Assembly: GCA_965262585.1 (NCBI GenBank)
Contig: OZ253546.1
Span: 1,736,001-1,800,000, forward strand
Direction of reading: 5' to 3'
Length of the DNA stretch: 64,000 bases
DNA from: JAHRAW01 sp965262585
GTDB lineage: Bacteria; Pseudomonadota; Gammaproteobacteria; Arenicellales; Poriferihabitantaceae
Shown here: positions 43,718 through 53,289 of the stretch, one piece after another
How the letters are laid out: every line of letters starts with the position of its first letter
How positions within the stretch are numbered: the first letter of the stretch is position 1
Made by a program: the position numbers and the translations under genes
The notes under the pieces: generated by a model
Told to the model about the DNA's origin: nothing
Seen by the model: the letters and a program-made list of their open reading frames with translations, nothing else
Databases searched by the model: none

Positions 43718-44520
43718 CTGACCGACAACACCGCCCGCGCAAGCGTTTCGGCCAGCATTTCTTGACCGACCATACGATATTGAATCGTCTGGTCGCCGCT
43801 TTTGGTCCCGCAGATGGCCGACAGATTGTTGAGATTGGGCCGGGGCGAGGTGCGTTGACTGATTTACTGGTGGCGGAAAATGTGGTGGCGGAAAATGCGC
43901 CGCCCATCACCGTGATAGAACTCGACCGCGACCTTGCTAAAGTGCTCGAGCGGCGTTATCCACCGCAGCGGGTGAAGGTCATTCAATCTGATGTTCTCGA
44001 CTTCAAATTGCGCGATGCCCTTGCCGCGAATAATCCCGCCGGTCGGCTGCGCGTAATCGGTAATCTACCCTACAACATTTCAACGCCGCTGATTTTTCAT
44101 CTGCTGGAGCAGGTCGAGCATATCCACGACATGCTGTTTATGCTGCAAAAAGAAGTAGCGCTACGCCTCGCCGCCGACCCCGGCAATAAAAACTACGGCC
44201 GGCTTTCGGTGATGGCGGGCGGGGAATTGGATTGCGAATTGTTGTTCGAAGTGCCCCCCGAAGCGTTCGACCCGCCGCCGAAAATCGACTCGACGGTGTT
44301 GCGCCTAACCCCAAAAAAGCAACCGCTACGAGCCTCCAACCAGCGAGGATTTGCCGCCATCGTCGCCGCCGCATTCGGCCAACGCCGCAAAACTTTACGC
44401 AACTCCCTCAAAGCACTAGTACAACCCGAACACTTCACCCACGCCAACATCGACCCATCACTACGCGCCGAAGCACTTTCGGTGGAACAATATGTAACGC
44501 TGTCCGATGTGATGGAATAA
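43714..44520 (+). CDS. rsmA: 16S rRNA dimethyladenosine transferase (KsgA)
   Basis: 268 aa from TTG 43714, which overlaps the pdxA stop as TTGA; an upstream TTG (43684) is less likely. It dimethylates two adjacent adenines near the 16S 3' end. RPRKRFGQHFLTDHTIL at the N-terminus, SAM loop VEIGPGRGALTDLLV, catalytic GNLPYNISTPLIFHLL, and FDPPPKIDSTVLRL. A 15-nt tandem duplication (43870-43899) inserts a second VAEN between SAM motifs I and II. Followed by a long repeat region. Confidence 0.96.
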   Translation: MTDRQHRPRKRFGQHFLTDHTILNRLVAAFGPADGRQIVEIGPGRGALTDLLVAENVVAENAPPITVIELDRDLAKVLERRYPPQRVKVIQSDVLDFKLRDALAANNPAGRLRVIGNLPYNISTPLIFHLLEQVEHIHDMLFMLQKEVALRLAADPGNKNYGRLSVMAGGELDCELLFEVPPEAFDPPPKIDSTVLRLTPKKQPLRASNQRGFAAIVAAAFGQRRKTLRNSLKALVQPEHFTHANIDPSLRAEALSVEQYVTLSDVME

Positions 44521-44554
44521 AGGGGTCACTCATCTGCGAACGAGGAGTATCAAA

Positions 44555-45485
44555 ACTCGTCATTCCCGAACGATAGAAAAATAGGGAGCGGCAGCGACCA
44601 TATTTTTCATCGTCCCCCAGATCGTCATTCCCGAACGATAGAAAAATAAGGAGCGCCAGCGACTATATTTTTCTTCGTATCGGGAATCCAGAAAGCCAAT
44701 AAGGAGTCGGCTCTCGCAGGACTGACGGGCCTGGGGAGTCGGCTGTCGCCGGCATATTTCACTGGATTCCCGTGTCCCCCAACTCGTCATTCCCGCTGTC
44801 GCGTGAATAACGACTTGGCGGCACGAGAATGACGAGTCTGGGAGTCCTCATCGGCAAACGAGGAATATCAAAAGTGCGTCATTCCCGAACGATAGAAAAA
44901 TAGGGAGCGCCAGCGACCATATTTTTCATCGTATCGGGAATCCAGAAGGCTAATAAGGAGTCGGATCTCGCGGGACTGACGGGCCTGGGGAGTCGGCTGT
45001 CGCCGGCATATTTCACTGGATTCCCGTGTCCCCCAACTCGTCATCCCCGCTGTCGCGGAAATAACGACTTGGGGGCACGAGAATGACGGCGGTACGTCGT
45101 CATTCCCGAACGATAGAAAAATAGGGAGCGCCAGCGAGCATATTTTTCATCGTATCGGGAATCCAGAAGGCTAATAAGGAGTCGGATCTCGCGGGACTGA
45201 CGGGCCTGGGGAGTCGGCTGTCGCCGGCATATTTCACTGGATTCCCGTGTCCCCCAAGTCGTCATTCCCGCTGTCGCGTGAATAACGACTTGGCGGCACG
45301 AGAATGACGGCGGTACGTCGTCATTCCCGAACGATAGAAAAATAGGGAGCGCCAGCGACCATATTTTTCATCGTATCGGGAATCCAGAAGGCTAATAATG
45401 AGTCGGATCTCGCCGGACTGACGGGCCTGGGGAGTCGGCTATCGCCGGCATGTTTTACTGGATTCCCGCCTACGCGAGAATGACG
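44555..45485 (+). repeat. Palindromic repeat cluster with 221-bp tandem array
   Basis: Forward A elements start at 44562 (3'-truncated), 44627, 44881, 45102 and 45323. The last three are exactly 221 bp apart, so an A-linker-B composite is tandemly repeated (44881-45101, 45102-45322, then partial). Linkers carry GGACTGACGGGCCTGGGGAG and TCGCCGGCATATTTCACTGG. B elements are nested palindromes built of CCGTGTCCCCCAA / TTGGGGGCACGAG and CCCGCTGTCGCGG. No gene. Apparent reading frames here are translations of the repeats. Confidence 0.93.
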
Positions 45486-45490
45486 ACGAG

Positions 45491-45636
45491 TATGAGAAGG
45501 TTAATAGAAGATTTTAGGCTTTAATAGAAGATTCAGAACATCTATGAGAAGATTTAGAACATCTATGAGAAGATTCAGAACATTTATGAGAAGATTTGAT
45601 GCCTTAATAGAAGACTTAATAGAAGATTCCAGACCT
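45491..45636 (+). repeat. Array of a 20-21-nt repeat with core AGAAGATT (copy 2)
   Basis: Units start TATGAGAAGATT or TAATAGAAGATT: 45502-45521, 45522-45542, 45543-45563, 45564-45584, 45585-45604, a short 45605-45616, and 45617-45636, after a partial at 45491. The commonest continuation is YAGAACATC. It directly abuts the palindromic cluster and ends 164 bp before folD. The same units occur at 11372-11453. Some units read in frame as MRRFRTS, but there is no sign of a real gene. 45637-45800 shows nothing obvious. Confidence 0.92.
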
Positions 45637-45800
45637 CACAAAAAGCCAAAATCTCAATTCCCATCCATACTTCAACATCATTCACAGGACAACAATAGGC
45701 GCATATACAGGCTTGAATGCGGCGGTGATTTGTGGTCGAATGTGCGCCGCTGTTATCTTGGCTTTTGGAAAAATTTTCAACTTCAGTACGCGGCAAATTT

Positions 45801-46685
45801 ATGGCAACAATCATTGACGGCAAGGCATTCGCCGGTAACTTGCGTGAGCGTATCGGCGTGGCGGTGGCTGGGTTGGTTTCCGAGCATGGCTTGAAGCCGG
45901 GGTTGGCGGTGGTGTTGGTTGGCGAAGATCCGGCGAGCGAGGTTTATGTCCGCAACAAGGGCAAGCAGACGGTCGCCGCCGGGATGGATTCATTCGAACA
46001 CAAACTGTCGGCGGAGGTCGGCGAACTCGAGTTATTGGCGTTGGTCGAGCAACTCAACCGCGACCCTGCGGTTCACGGCATATTGGTGCAACTGCCGCTA
46101 CCGGCGCATATCGACGAGTCAAAAGTCATCAACGCCATTGATGTCAAAAAAGATGTAGACGGATTCCACATCGAAAACGTCGGCAAACTCGCCATCGGCG
46201 AACCCTCCCTGTTGCCCTGCACCCCGGCCGGTTGCTTAATGTTGCTCAAAGACCAACTCGGCGATCTCTCCGGCAAAAGCGCGGTGGTGGTGGGGCGTTC
46301 CAACATAGTCGGCAAGCCGGTGGCGCTGCTGTTGCTGAAAGAAAACTGCACGGTCACCATCGCCCATTCGCGCACCCGCGATTTGCCGGCGGTATGCCGA
46401 GGCGCCGATATTTTAGTCGCCGCGGTCGGCGTGCCGGAGATGGTCAAAGGCGATTGGATCAAACCGGGCGCAGCGGTCATTGATGTGGGCATCAACCGAA
46501 TTGACGGCAAACAAGGCAAGCCCCGCCTGGTCGGCGATGTGGATTTCGCCGCCGCCGAACCAATCGCCGGTGCGATAACGCCGGTACCCGGCGGCGTCGG
46601 CCCGATGACCATCGCCTGCCTACTCCGCAACACACTAATCGCCGCCTGCCACCAACACAACATTGAATTTCCGAAAGGGTTGTGA
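45801..46685 (+). CDS. folD: Methylenetetrahydrofolate dehydrogenase/cyclohydrolase
   Basis: 294 aa from ATG 45801 (MATIIDGKAFA). It oxidises 5,10-methylene-THF and hydrolyses the methenyl form. Catalytic lysine in YVRNKGKQTVAAGM; VQLPLPAHIDESKVI; dinucleotide loop VVVGRSNIVGKPVALLL; C-terminal PVPGGVGPMTIACLLRNTL. Repeats flank it on both sides: near-identical composite repeats at 44561-44715 and 46727-46875 are in direct orientation. Confidence 0.97.
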   Translation: MATIIDGKAFAGNLRERIGVAVAGLVSEHGLKPGLAVVLVGEDPASEVYVRNKGKQTVAAGMDSFEHKLSAEVGELELLALVEQLNRDPAVHGILVQLPLPAHIDESKVINAIDVKKDVDGFHIENVGKLAIGEPSLLPCTPAGCLMLLKDQLGDLSGKSAVVVGRSNIVGKPVALLLLKENCTVTIAHSRTRDLPAVCRGADILVAAVGVPEMVKGDWIKPGAAVIDVGINRIDGKQGKPRLVGDVDFAAAEPIAGAITPVPGGVGPMTIACLLRNTLIAACHQHNIEFPKGL

Positions 46686-46722
46686 AGTGCGCACTAATTA
46701 TTGGCACGGGCGTTATTAAAGT

Positions 46723-47206
46723 TCGTCATTCCCGAACGATAGAAAAATAGGGAGCGCCAGCGACCATATTTTTCATCGTCCCCCAGATCGTCATTCCCGA
46801 ACGATAGAAAAATAAGGAGCGCCAGCGACTATATTTTTCATCGTATCGGGAATCCAGAAGGCTAATAAGGAGTCGGCTGTCGCCGGCATGTTGTACTGGA
46901 TTCCCGTGTCCCCCAACCCGTCATTCCCGCTGTCGCGGAAATAACGACTTGGCGGCACGAGAATGACGGCGTAGGGAGTGGCTATCGCCGAACATGTTGT
47001 ACTGGATTCCCGCTTTCGCGAGAATGACGGCGTAGGGAGTCGGCTATCGCCGGACATGTTTTACTGGATTCCCGTGTCCCCCAACTCGTCATTCCCGCTG
47101 TCGCGTGAATAACGACTTGGGGGCGCGAGAATGACGGCGTAGGGAGCGGCTATCGCCGGACATGTTGTACTGGATTCCCGCCTACGCGGGAATGACGGCG
47201 AGGCAG
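46723..47206 (+). repeat. Palindromic repeat cluster downstream of folD
   Basis: A truncated A (46728), the fused junction TCGTCCCCCAGATCGTCATT, a full A (46793-46853), then B and C elements with linkers AGGGAGTCGGCTATCGCCGG. It ends 8 bp from the stop of the next (minus-strand) gene. The first 150 bp repeat the start of the cluster at 44561. Confidence 0.92.
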
Positions 47207-47213
47207 CCGTTCC

Positions 47214-48092
47214 TTAAACAACGAGTGAAGCGTAATGCTTTACCACATCATTTTTCCGAAAGCCGGGGATCGCGGTGGCGCAGTCTTGGGCCAGAGCGGC
47301 GTAGTCAATTTTTAGTAATCGGTTGCGGATTGGTTTGTTGTTGGCGGTGAATAGTATCCATTGTTTATGTTTTTCGCAGTCACCCGCATCGCTTTCGCGC
47401 CGAGCGTAATCTTGATATCCCTGACACGGCACCGCGAAATCAAAAGGTAGATCAAACATTTTCAGCGCCTGTTTGGTGTTGTTGTATTGGCGCATTTCGA
47501 AATCTGGATGGTGGATTGCCGCAGGCGTGGTTTCTCGTAGATCGCGTAGCGAACAAGGTCGGCGCGTCCATACTTGAAATTCCGCATTCACCGCATAGCC
47601 TTTACCGTCCGGCGTACAAAACGACTCATTCGCCAACGGTTTGCGGTGCAGCAAGGCGTACTTCGCTGATAGTTGACGGTGGATGGTGTATTTGCGGAAG
47701 GACACCGGCACGACAAACGCGATGAACTCGGCAAATGTGGAATGATTGAAGAACGCCACGGCCAACCGTCCGCGTTTGCCAAACGGCGGGTTGCCAATCA
47801 CCGCATATTTGCGTCCCCGCTTTGGCTGCCAAGTCAGATAATCGGCGCGTATTATGCCGGTGTTATCGATTCGCGGCAGTTGGCGGGGGTCAATATCGAC
47901 GCCGGTTCTTCGGTGTGGCGGGAGGGCTTGATAGAAACTGCCGCATCCGGCGGCGGGCTCGACAAACCAGTGGTTTGATAAATCGCTTCCCGCGCGCTTT
48001 GCTACGAGTTCAAATGCCCGATAGCAATCCCTCGCCACACGCGGTTTGGTGTAAAACTGGTCAAGCCCCGCACTCGCGTCCGCGCCGGTCAT
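47214..48092 (-). CDS. Orphan DNA adenine-methyltransferase-like protein (NPPFG motif)
   Basis: A 292-aa class I methyltransferase. The opening LDQFYTKPRVARDCYR is typical of small N6-adenine methyltransferases; SAM motif I is FVEPAAGCGSFYQAL (about residue 42); VDIDPRQL binds the SAM ribose; catalytic motif IV is VIGNPPFGKRGRLAVAFF (about residue 98). The C-terminal 150 residues contain no motif I recognise and may hold target recognition. It could modify DNA or RNA. No nuclease partner is adjacent. It lies 30 bp downstream of the cytochrome c4 gene on the same strand and ends against a repeat cluster. Confidence 0.78.
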   Translation of the reverse strand: MTGADASAGLDQFYTKPRVARDCYRAFELVAKRAGSDLSNHWFVEPAAGCGSFYQALPPHRRTGVDIDPRQLPRIDNTGIIRADYLTWQPKRGRKYAVIGNPPFGKRGRLAVAFFNHSTFAEFIAFVVPVSFRKYTIHRQLSAKYALLHRKPLANESFCTPDGKGYAVNAEFQVWTRRPCSLRDLRETTPAAIHHPDFEMRQYNNTKQALKMFDLPFDFAVPCQGYQDYARRESDAGDCEKHKQWILFTANNKPIRNRLLKIDYAALAQDCATAIPGFRKNDVVKHYASLVV

Positions 48093-48122
48093 CGATACAA
48101 AACGTGCAGGCGTGGCGGTTTA

Positions 48123-48770
48123 TCAATACAACGCCGAAATATACAACGCGAGTTCTTTGATCTGTGCCGCCGACAGCGGGAAGGCGATGGGATTCATGAT
48201 CGTGTCCTGGCGCGTCTCGGACTTATACGCCAGAAGTTGCGCCTCGATATAGGCGGCGGGCTGGCCTGATATTCGCGGAAAAGCGGGGGGAATACCGAGC
48301 CCGGAAGGGCCGTGGCAACTCATGCAGGGCGGGATGTTATAAGGCGCATAGCCGCCCCGGTAAAGTTTGCCGCCGGCCAGTGCGTCTGCTTCCTGCTCCG
48401 GGGTGATAGCGCCTTTTGCTCCTTCCAAACTGCTGTAATAAGCATCCAGATTAGCGATGTCCTCGGCGGAAAGGGGAGCGGCCATCGCCGACATAACCGG
48501 GTCTGTGCGTTCCCCGGATTGATACTTGGTCAGTTGCGCGGCGATATAACCGGGCACCTGTCCGGCCAGATGGGGGAATTGGTCGGAGGCGCTTTGCCCG
48601 TTTGCGCCGTGGCATGCCGCACAGGTTGCCGAGGCGGTTTTGCCCGCGTCTACATCGGCGGCATCAGCCGGGTTTGTGGCTGTCAAAAAGACCGCAGCGG
48701 TGGTCGCACAAGTCAAAGAAAACAAAAGCCGAGTGGCTAAATTCGTCACTAAATTCATCGTCAAATTCAT
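48123..48770 (-). CDS. Diheme cytochrome c4
   Basis: 215 aa from ATG 48770 (a longer frame reaches 48800). Signal peptide with core LLFSLTCATTAAVFLTA, cleaved near ADA. Two class I c-type domains, each with CxxCH: CAACHGANGQSA (about residue 50) and CMSCHGPSGLGIPPAFPRIS (about residue 150), with distal methionines in DPVMSAMAAPLS and DTIMNPIAFPLS. A periplasmic electron carrier to terminal oxidases. Its signal region starts with three 12-nt units (48738-48773) encoding repeated M/T-N-L. Divergent from engB, a classic arrangement. Confidence 0.94.
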   Translation of the reverse strand: MNLTMNLVTNLATRLLFSLTCATTAAVFLTATNPADAADVDAGKTASATCAACHGANGQSASDQFPHLAGQVPGYIAAQLTKYQSGERTDPVMSAMAAPLSAEDIANLDAYYSSLEGAKGAITPEQEADALAGGKLYRGGYAPYNIPPCMSCHGPSGLGIPPAFPRISGQPAAYIEAQLLAYKSETRQDTIMNPIAFPLSAAQIKELALYISALY

Positions 48771-48821
48771 CGTTATTTCACCGGGTTGTTTTGCCCGCAC
48801 AGGGCGTGGAGCGCGTACAAT

Positions 48822-49457
48822 ATGAGGCGCATTATAGCAACTTTCACCCCTCGAAAAATCGTGACTACCATTGATTTCAACCGCGCCGCCTACGTCCTAG
48901 CCGCCCACTATCAACACCAGTGGCCGCCGGATGTCGGTGCTGAGGTGGCGTTTGCCGGGCGCTCCAATGTGGGCAAGTCCAGCGCCATCAACGCCCTCAC
49001 CAACCGGCGGCGGCTGGCCCGTACCAGCAAGACCCCGGGGCGAACCCGGCAGATCGTGTTTTTTGACCTTGACGACTCGCACCGCTTGGTGGATTTGCCG
49101 GGCTATGGATACGCCAAAGTGCCCCGGGATTTGCGGCGGCATTGGGAGCATTTCATGGTCGATTATCTGACCGGGCGCACTTGCCTGAAAGGGTTGGTGG
49201 TGCCCATGGACATCCGCCATCCGCTAACCGATTTGGATCACACCATGCTGCGATGCTGTTGGGAAAATGGCTTGCCGGTGCATGTCCTGCTGACCAAAGC
49301 CGACAAATACAAACGCGGCGCGGCGGGCAATGCGCTCCGGCAAGTGAACGAGCGATTGAAAGAACAACCGCAAACCACGGTGCAGTTGTTCTCGGCGGTG
49401 AACAGACAAGGCGTCGAACAAGTTGGCGAAGTGATTACCGAGTGGTTGTCGGGATGA
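48822..49457 (+). CDS. engB: Ribosome biogenesis GTPase EngB/YihA
   Basis: 211 aa from ATG 48822 (an in-frame GTG at 48861 is also possible). A small essential GTPase needed for 50S assembly. G1 FAGRSNVGKSSAINAL, switch region RTSKTPGRTRQIVFF, G3 VDLPGYGYAKVP, G4 LLTKADKYKRG. Matches the family in length and order. Divergent from the cytochrome c4 gene with 51 bp between starts; its end is 9 bp from the convergent proA stop. Confidence 0.96.
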   Translation: MRRIIATFTPRKIVTTIDFNRAAYVLAAHYQHQWPPDVGAEVAFAGRSNVGKSSAINALTNRRRLARTSKTPGRTRQIVFFDLDDSHRLVDLPGYGYAKVPRDLRRHWEHFMVDYLTGRTCLKGLVVPMDIRHPLTDLDHTMLRCCWENGLPVHVLLTKADKYKRGAAGNALRQVNERLKEQPQTTVQLFSAVNRQGVEQVGEVITEWLSG

Positions 49458-49466
49458 AAAAAAACT

Positions 49467-50753
49467 TCACGCCCGAATATGTCCGTCTCCGATTACGATA
49501 TATTTTTGACAGGTCAATCCGTGCAGCCCGACCGGGCCGCGCACATGGAGTTTGTCGGTGCTGATGCCGATTTCCGCGCCGAGGCCGTATTCGAAACCAT
49601 CGGCGAATTGAGTGGAGGCGTTGACCATGACCGAACTGGAATCCACCCGGCGCAAAAATTGGCGGCTGTGTGCGAGGTTTTCGGTGATGATCGAATCGGT
49701 GTGATGTGAACCGAAGGTGTTGATGTGTTCGATTGCTTGATCAATGTCGTCGACCACGCGCACCGCAAGAATCGCGTCTAGATATTCGCTCACCCAATCC
49801 GTTTGAGTGGCGGCCATCATGCGCGGCACCAAGGCGCGCGATTTTTCGCATCCGCGAAGTTCAATACCAGCATCGAAATAACGCTGCGATAATTCCGGCA
49901 AGACCGCTTCGGCAACCGCTTCGGCAACCAACAACGTTTCCATCGCGCCGCAGACTCCATAACGCCGCGCCTTGGCGTTATACGCAACCGCCACCGCTTT
50001 GGTTAAATCGGCATACTCGTCGATATAAACATGACACACGCCGTCGAGATGTTTGATGATTGGCACCGTGGCTTCGCGGCTGATGCGTTCGATCAAACTG
50101 CTGCCGCCGCGCGGTATGATGATGTCGATATACTCCGGCATGGTAATCAACGCGCCGACCGCGGCGCGGTCGGTGGTTTCGACCAGTTGTGCGGTGGTGG
50201 TCGGCAGCCCGGCGTGTCGCAACCCGGCGTGCAACGATTCGGCGATTGCCAGATTGGAATGAATCGCCTCCGAACCGCCGCGCAAAATCACCGCGTTGCC
50301 GGCCTTCAGGCAAAGTATCGCGGCATCGATGGTCACATTCGGCCTCGATTCATAAATAATGCCAATGGTTCCCAACGGCACACGCATCTTGCCGACCTCG
50401 ATGCCACTTGGCCGACGCCCCATGTCGGTGATTTCCCCCACCGGATCAGGCAACCGCGCCACCTCACGACAACCCGCCGCCATAGCCTCGATACGCCCAC
50501 CATCCAACGCCAACCGGTCGAGCAACGCAGCACTCAGATGATTGCTCTCCCCGGCTTGCATATCCCTCGCATTAGCCTCCAAAATCGCCGCCCGATTGTC
50601 CAACAAACTATGCGCAATCGCCTCGAGCGCGGCATTCTTATCAGCAGTCCCCGCCTCAGCAATAACCGCCGAAGCACCACGAGCGGCTAGGCCGAGTTGT
50701 TTCATGTAGTCGCTGATGTCTGACAATTCTGCGGTGTTGCTTTGGGTGGTCAT
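49467..50753 (-). CDS. proA: Gamma-glutamyl phosphate reductase
   Basis: 428 aa. It reduces gamma-glutamyl phosphate with NADPH in proline synthesis. MKQLGLAARGASAVIAEAG at the N-terminus, VPLGTIGIIYESRPNVT, LKAGNAVILRGGSEAIHSN, catalytic cysteine in HLDGVCHVYIDEYAD, and C-terminal EIGISTDKLHVRGPVGLHGL. No proB is beside it. The far upstream side is a repeat cluster. Confidence 0.96.
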   Translation of the reverse strand: MTTQSNTAELSDISDYMKQLGLAARGASAVIAEAGTADKNAALEAIAHSLLDNRAAILEANARDMQAGESNHLSAALLDRLALDGGRIEAMAAGCREVARLPDPVGEITDMGRRPSGIEVGKMRVPLGTIGIIYESRPNVTIDAAILCLKAGNAVILRGGSEAIHSNLAIAESLHAGLRHAGLPTTTAQLVETTDRAAVGALITMPEYIDIIIPRGGSSLIERISREATVPIIKHLDGVCHVYIDEYADLTKAVAVAYNAKARRYGVCGAMETLLVAEAVAEAVLPELSQRYFDAGIELRGCEKSRALVPRMMAATQTDWVSEYLDAILAVRVVDDIDQAIEHINTFGSHHTDSIITENLAHSRQFLRRVDSSSVMVNASTQFADGFEYGLGAEIGISTDKLHVRGPVGLHGLTCQKYIVIGDGHIRA

Positions 50754-50837
50754 TGGGCGTAGAAAAGCGTGATGTGATAGAAGTTTATCATAGCACTTTG
50801 TTGCGCATTAAAATGTCCGGCTGGTGCTGGGGTTGTT

Positions 50838-51705
50838 TTCTCTGGATTCCCGATACGATGAAAAATAAGGTCGCTGGCGCTCCCTATTTTTCTATCGTTC
50901 GAGAATGACGACGCGCCGCCGTCATTCTCGCGAAAGCGGGAATCCAGTGAAACATGTGCGGCGAATGCCGACTCCCTACGAAAACCATATCTCGTAGGGA
51001 CAGTGCCCCCGTGCCTGTCCTTAATAAGGAGCGGCTGGCGCCGGGTTTGTTTAACTGGATTCCCGATACGATGAAAAATATGGTCGCTGGCGCTCCCTAT
51101 TTTTCTATCGTTCGGGAATGACGACCTTGCGATAGCCGACTCCCCAGGGCCGTCATTCTCGCGAAAGCGGGAATCCAGTAAAACATGTGCGGCGAATGCC
51201 GACTCCCTACGAAAACCATATCTCGTAGGGACAGTGCCCCCGTGCCTGTCCTTAATAAGGAGCGGCTGCGCCGGGTTTGTTTAACTGGATTCCCGATACG
51301 ATGAAAAATATGGTCGCTGGCGCTCCCTATTTTTCTATCGTTCGAGAATGACGACCTTGCGATAGCCGACTCCTTATTAGCCTTCTGGATTCCCGATACG
51401 ATGAAAAATATGGTCGCTGGCGCTCCTTATTTTTCTATCGTTCGGGAATGACGACGTACCGCCGTCATTCTCGTGCCGCCAAGTCGTTATTTCCGCGACA
51501 GCGGGAATAACGAGTTGGGGGACACGGGAATCCAGTGAAATATGCCGGCGATAGCCGACTCCCTACGCCCGTCATTCTCGCGAAAGCGGGAATCCAGTAA
51601 AACATGTCGGCGATAGCCGACTCCTTATTGGCTTTCTGGATTCCCGATACGAAGAAAAATATGGTCGCTGGCGCTCCCTATTTTTCTATCGTTCGGGAAT
51701 GACGC
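50838..51705 (-). repeat. Palindromic repeat cluster between proA and katA
   Basis: Reverse A elements at 50847-50907, 51059-51119, 51289-51349, 51389-51449 and 51640-51700, with C elements (TTCTCGCGAAAGCGGGAATC) and two copies of a D hairpin (GGGACAGTGCCCCCGTGCC, then TGTCC). The stretches from 50921 and 51152 are near-identical over about 200 bp, a 231-bp tandem duplication. This 980-bp space has no gene and lies between the 5' end of proA and the 3' end of katA. Confidence 0.93.
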
Positions 51706-51735
51706 ACTGTCGCTGTGGACGGGCGGGTGCTGTCT

Positions 51736-53199
51736 CTACATAGAATGACGAGGTTTGATATTCAATCGTTCACCAATTCCTTTCCCATAATCCGAATCAG
51801 CATTATGAAAATGTTCCAGTTGCAAGCGCACGATAGCCTCAGGAACTCCTTGCATAGCCCCGGCAATGGTGTCCATCAGGTTGGTTTGTTGCTGCGGGGT
51901 CATCAGGCGGAACAAGGCGCCGGCTTGAGAATAATAGTCGGTGTCTTCACGGTGATTGTGGCGGGCGGCGGGGCCGGTTATTTCCATCTGCGGTTCTGCG
52001 CAGGTGGGGTCTTCTATTGGTCCGCCACGGGTGTTTGGTTCGTAATTAACCGCGCCGTCGGGGTTGTCGAAGCGCATGGTACCGGCGCGGCTATATGAAT
52101 GCACCGGGCAACGCGGTTTGTTGACCGGCAATGCCGCGTGGTTCACTCCCAAACGATAGCGGTGCGCATCGGCGTACGAAACAATTCTGAACTGCAACAT
52201 CTTGTCGGGGCTGTGGCCGATTCCCGGTGGCGTATTGGCGGGGGAAAAAGCGGCTTGTTCGACCTCGGCAAAATAATTTTCCGGGTTTCGATTCAAGCAT
52301 AACTCGCCTGCTTCAATCAGCGGATAATCGCTGTGTGGCCAAACTTTGGTCAGGTCAAACGGGTTATAGGCGCATTTCGCGGCGTCCGCTTCCGGCATAA
52401 TTTGCACGCAGAATTTCCACTTCGGATAATCCCCCTGCTCGATAGCCGTAAACAAATCACGCTGGTGGGATTCGCGGTCGGCGGCAATGGTTGTTGCCGA
52501 ATCGGCGTCGCTGAGACAGGCGATTCCTTGTTTGGTCTTGAAGTGAAATTTCACCCAAAAACGTTCGCCTTCAGCGTTGATGAAACTATAAGTATGGGAG
52601 CCATAGCCGTTGAGATGGCGATAACTTTTCGGCAGCCCGCGCTCGGACATCAAAATGGTGACCTGATGCAAACTCTCCGGCGATTGCGACCAAAAATCCC
52701 ACATCGCCGCCGGGTCGCGCAGGTTGGTTTTCGGGTCGCGCTTTTGCGAATGAATGAAGTCTGGAAATTTATACGGGTCGCGCACGAAAAAAACCGGCGT
52801 GTTGTTGCCCACCAAATCCCAGTTGCCTTCGTTGGTATAAACCTTGAGCGCAAAACCTCGCACATCACGCTCCGCATCGGCGGCGCCGCTTTCGCCGGCC
52901 ACGGTGGAAAAGCGCAGGAAGCATTCGCTCTCGACGCCGGGTTGCAAACCGGCGGCGCGGGTATACGCACTCAAGTCGGCGGTGATTTTCAGGGTGCCAT
53001 ACGCGCCGGACCCTTTGGCATGCACCACGCGCTCCGGGATGCGCTCGCGATTGAAGTGGGCGTGTTTTTCAAACAACTGCCAGTCTTGCACCAACAACGG
53101 CCCGCGCTTGCCGGCGGTCAGGGAATTCTGATTGTCGGCGACCGGTATGCCGGCGGTGGTGGTTAATTTTGGTGATTTCGATGGTTTTTGAGTGGCCAT
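51736..53199 (-). CDS. katA: Monofunctional heme catalase (small-subunit clade)
   Basis: 487 aa from ATG 53199, with AGGAG 7 nt upstream. It dismutates hydrogen peroxide. Active-site histidine in FNRERIPERVVHAKGSGAYG; FLRFSTVAGESG; asparagine region VGNNTPVFFVRDPYKFPDFI; heme-ligand tyrosine in RIVSYADAHRYRLGVNH. Size and motifs fit clade 3 small-subunit catalases. A possible OxyR-type palindrome lies about 90 bp upstream. It ends against the repeat cluster. Confidence 0.97.
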   Translation of the reverse strand: MATQKPSKSPKLTTTAGIPVADNQNSLTAGKRGPLLVQDWQLFEKHAHFNRERIPERVVHAKGSGAYGTLKITADLSAYTRAAGLQPGVESECFLRFSTVAGESGAADAERDVRGFALKVYTNEGNWDLVGNNTPVFFVRDPYKFPDFIHSQKRDPKTNLRDPAAMWDFWSQSPESLHQVTILMSERGLPKSYRHLNGYGSHTYSFINAEGERFWVKFHFKTKQGIACLSDADSATTIAADRESHQRDLFTAIEQGDYPKWKFCVQIMPEADAAKCAYNPFDLTKVWPHSDYPLIEAGELCLNRNPENYFAEVEQAAFSPANTPPGIGHSPDKMLQFRIVSYADAHRYRLGVNHAALPVNKPRCPVHSYSRAGTMRFDNPDGAVNYEPNTRGGPIEDPTCAEPQMEITGPAARHNHREDTDYYSQAGALFRLMTPQQQTNLMDTIAGAMQGVPEAIVRLQLEHFHNADSDYGKGIGERLNIKPRHSM

Positions 53200-53289
53200 G
53201 ATTTGCTCCTGTAGCAATGAAAGGTTGCATGGCCGACTAGTTTAGGGGGTGTTTTCCAATTTGTAAATTTTATTGTTTTTATAGGTTTG

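Noticed and set aside
45544..45894. A 116-codon open frame starting in the 21-nt array
   Set aside because: It is a translation of the repeats (MRRFRTS pattern), has no ribosome site, and overlaps the folD start in another frame.
44521..47213. CRISPR array in the repeat-dense regions
   Set aside because: Repeat units are long, palindromic and adjoin each other or shared linkers; there are no unique spacers of constant length and no cas genes.
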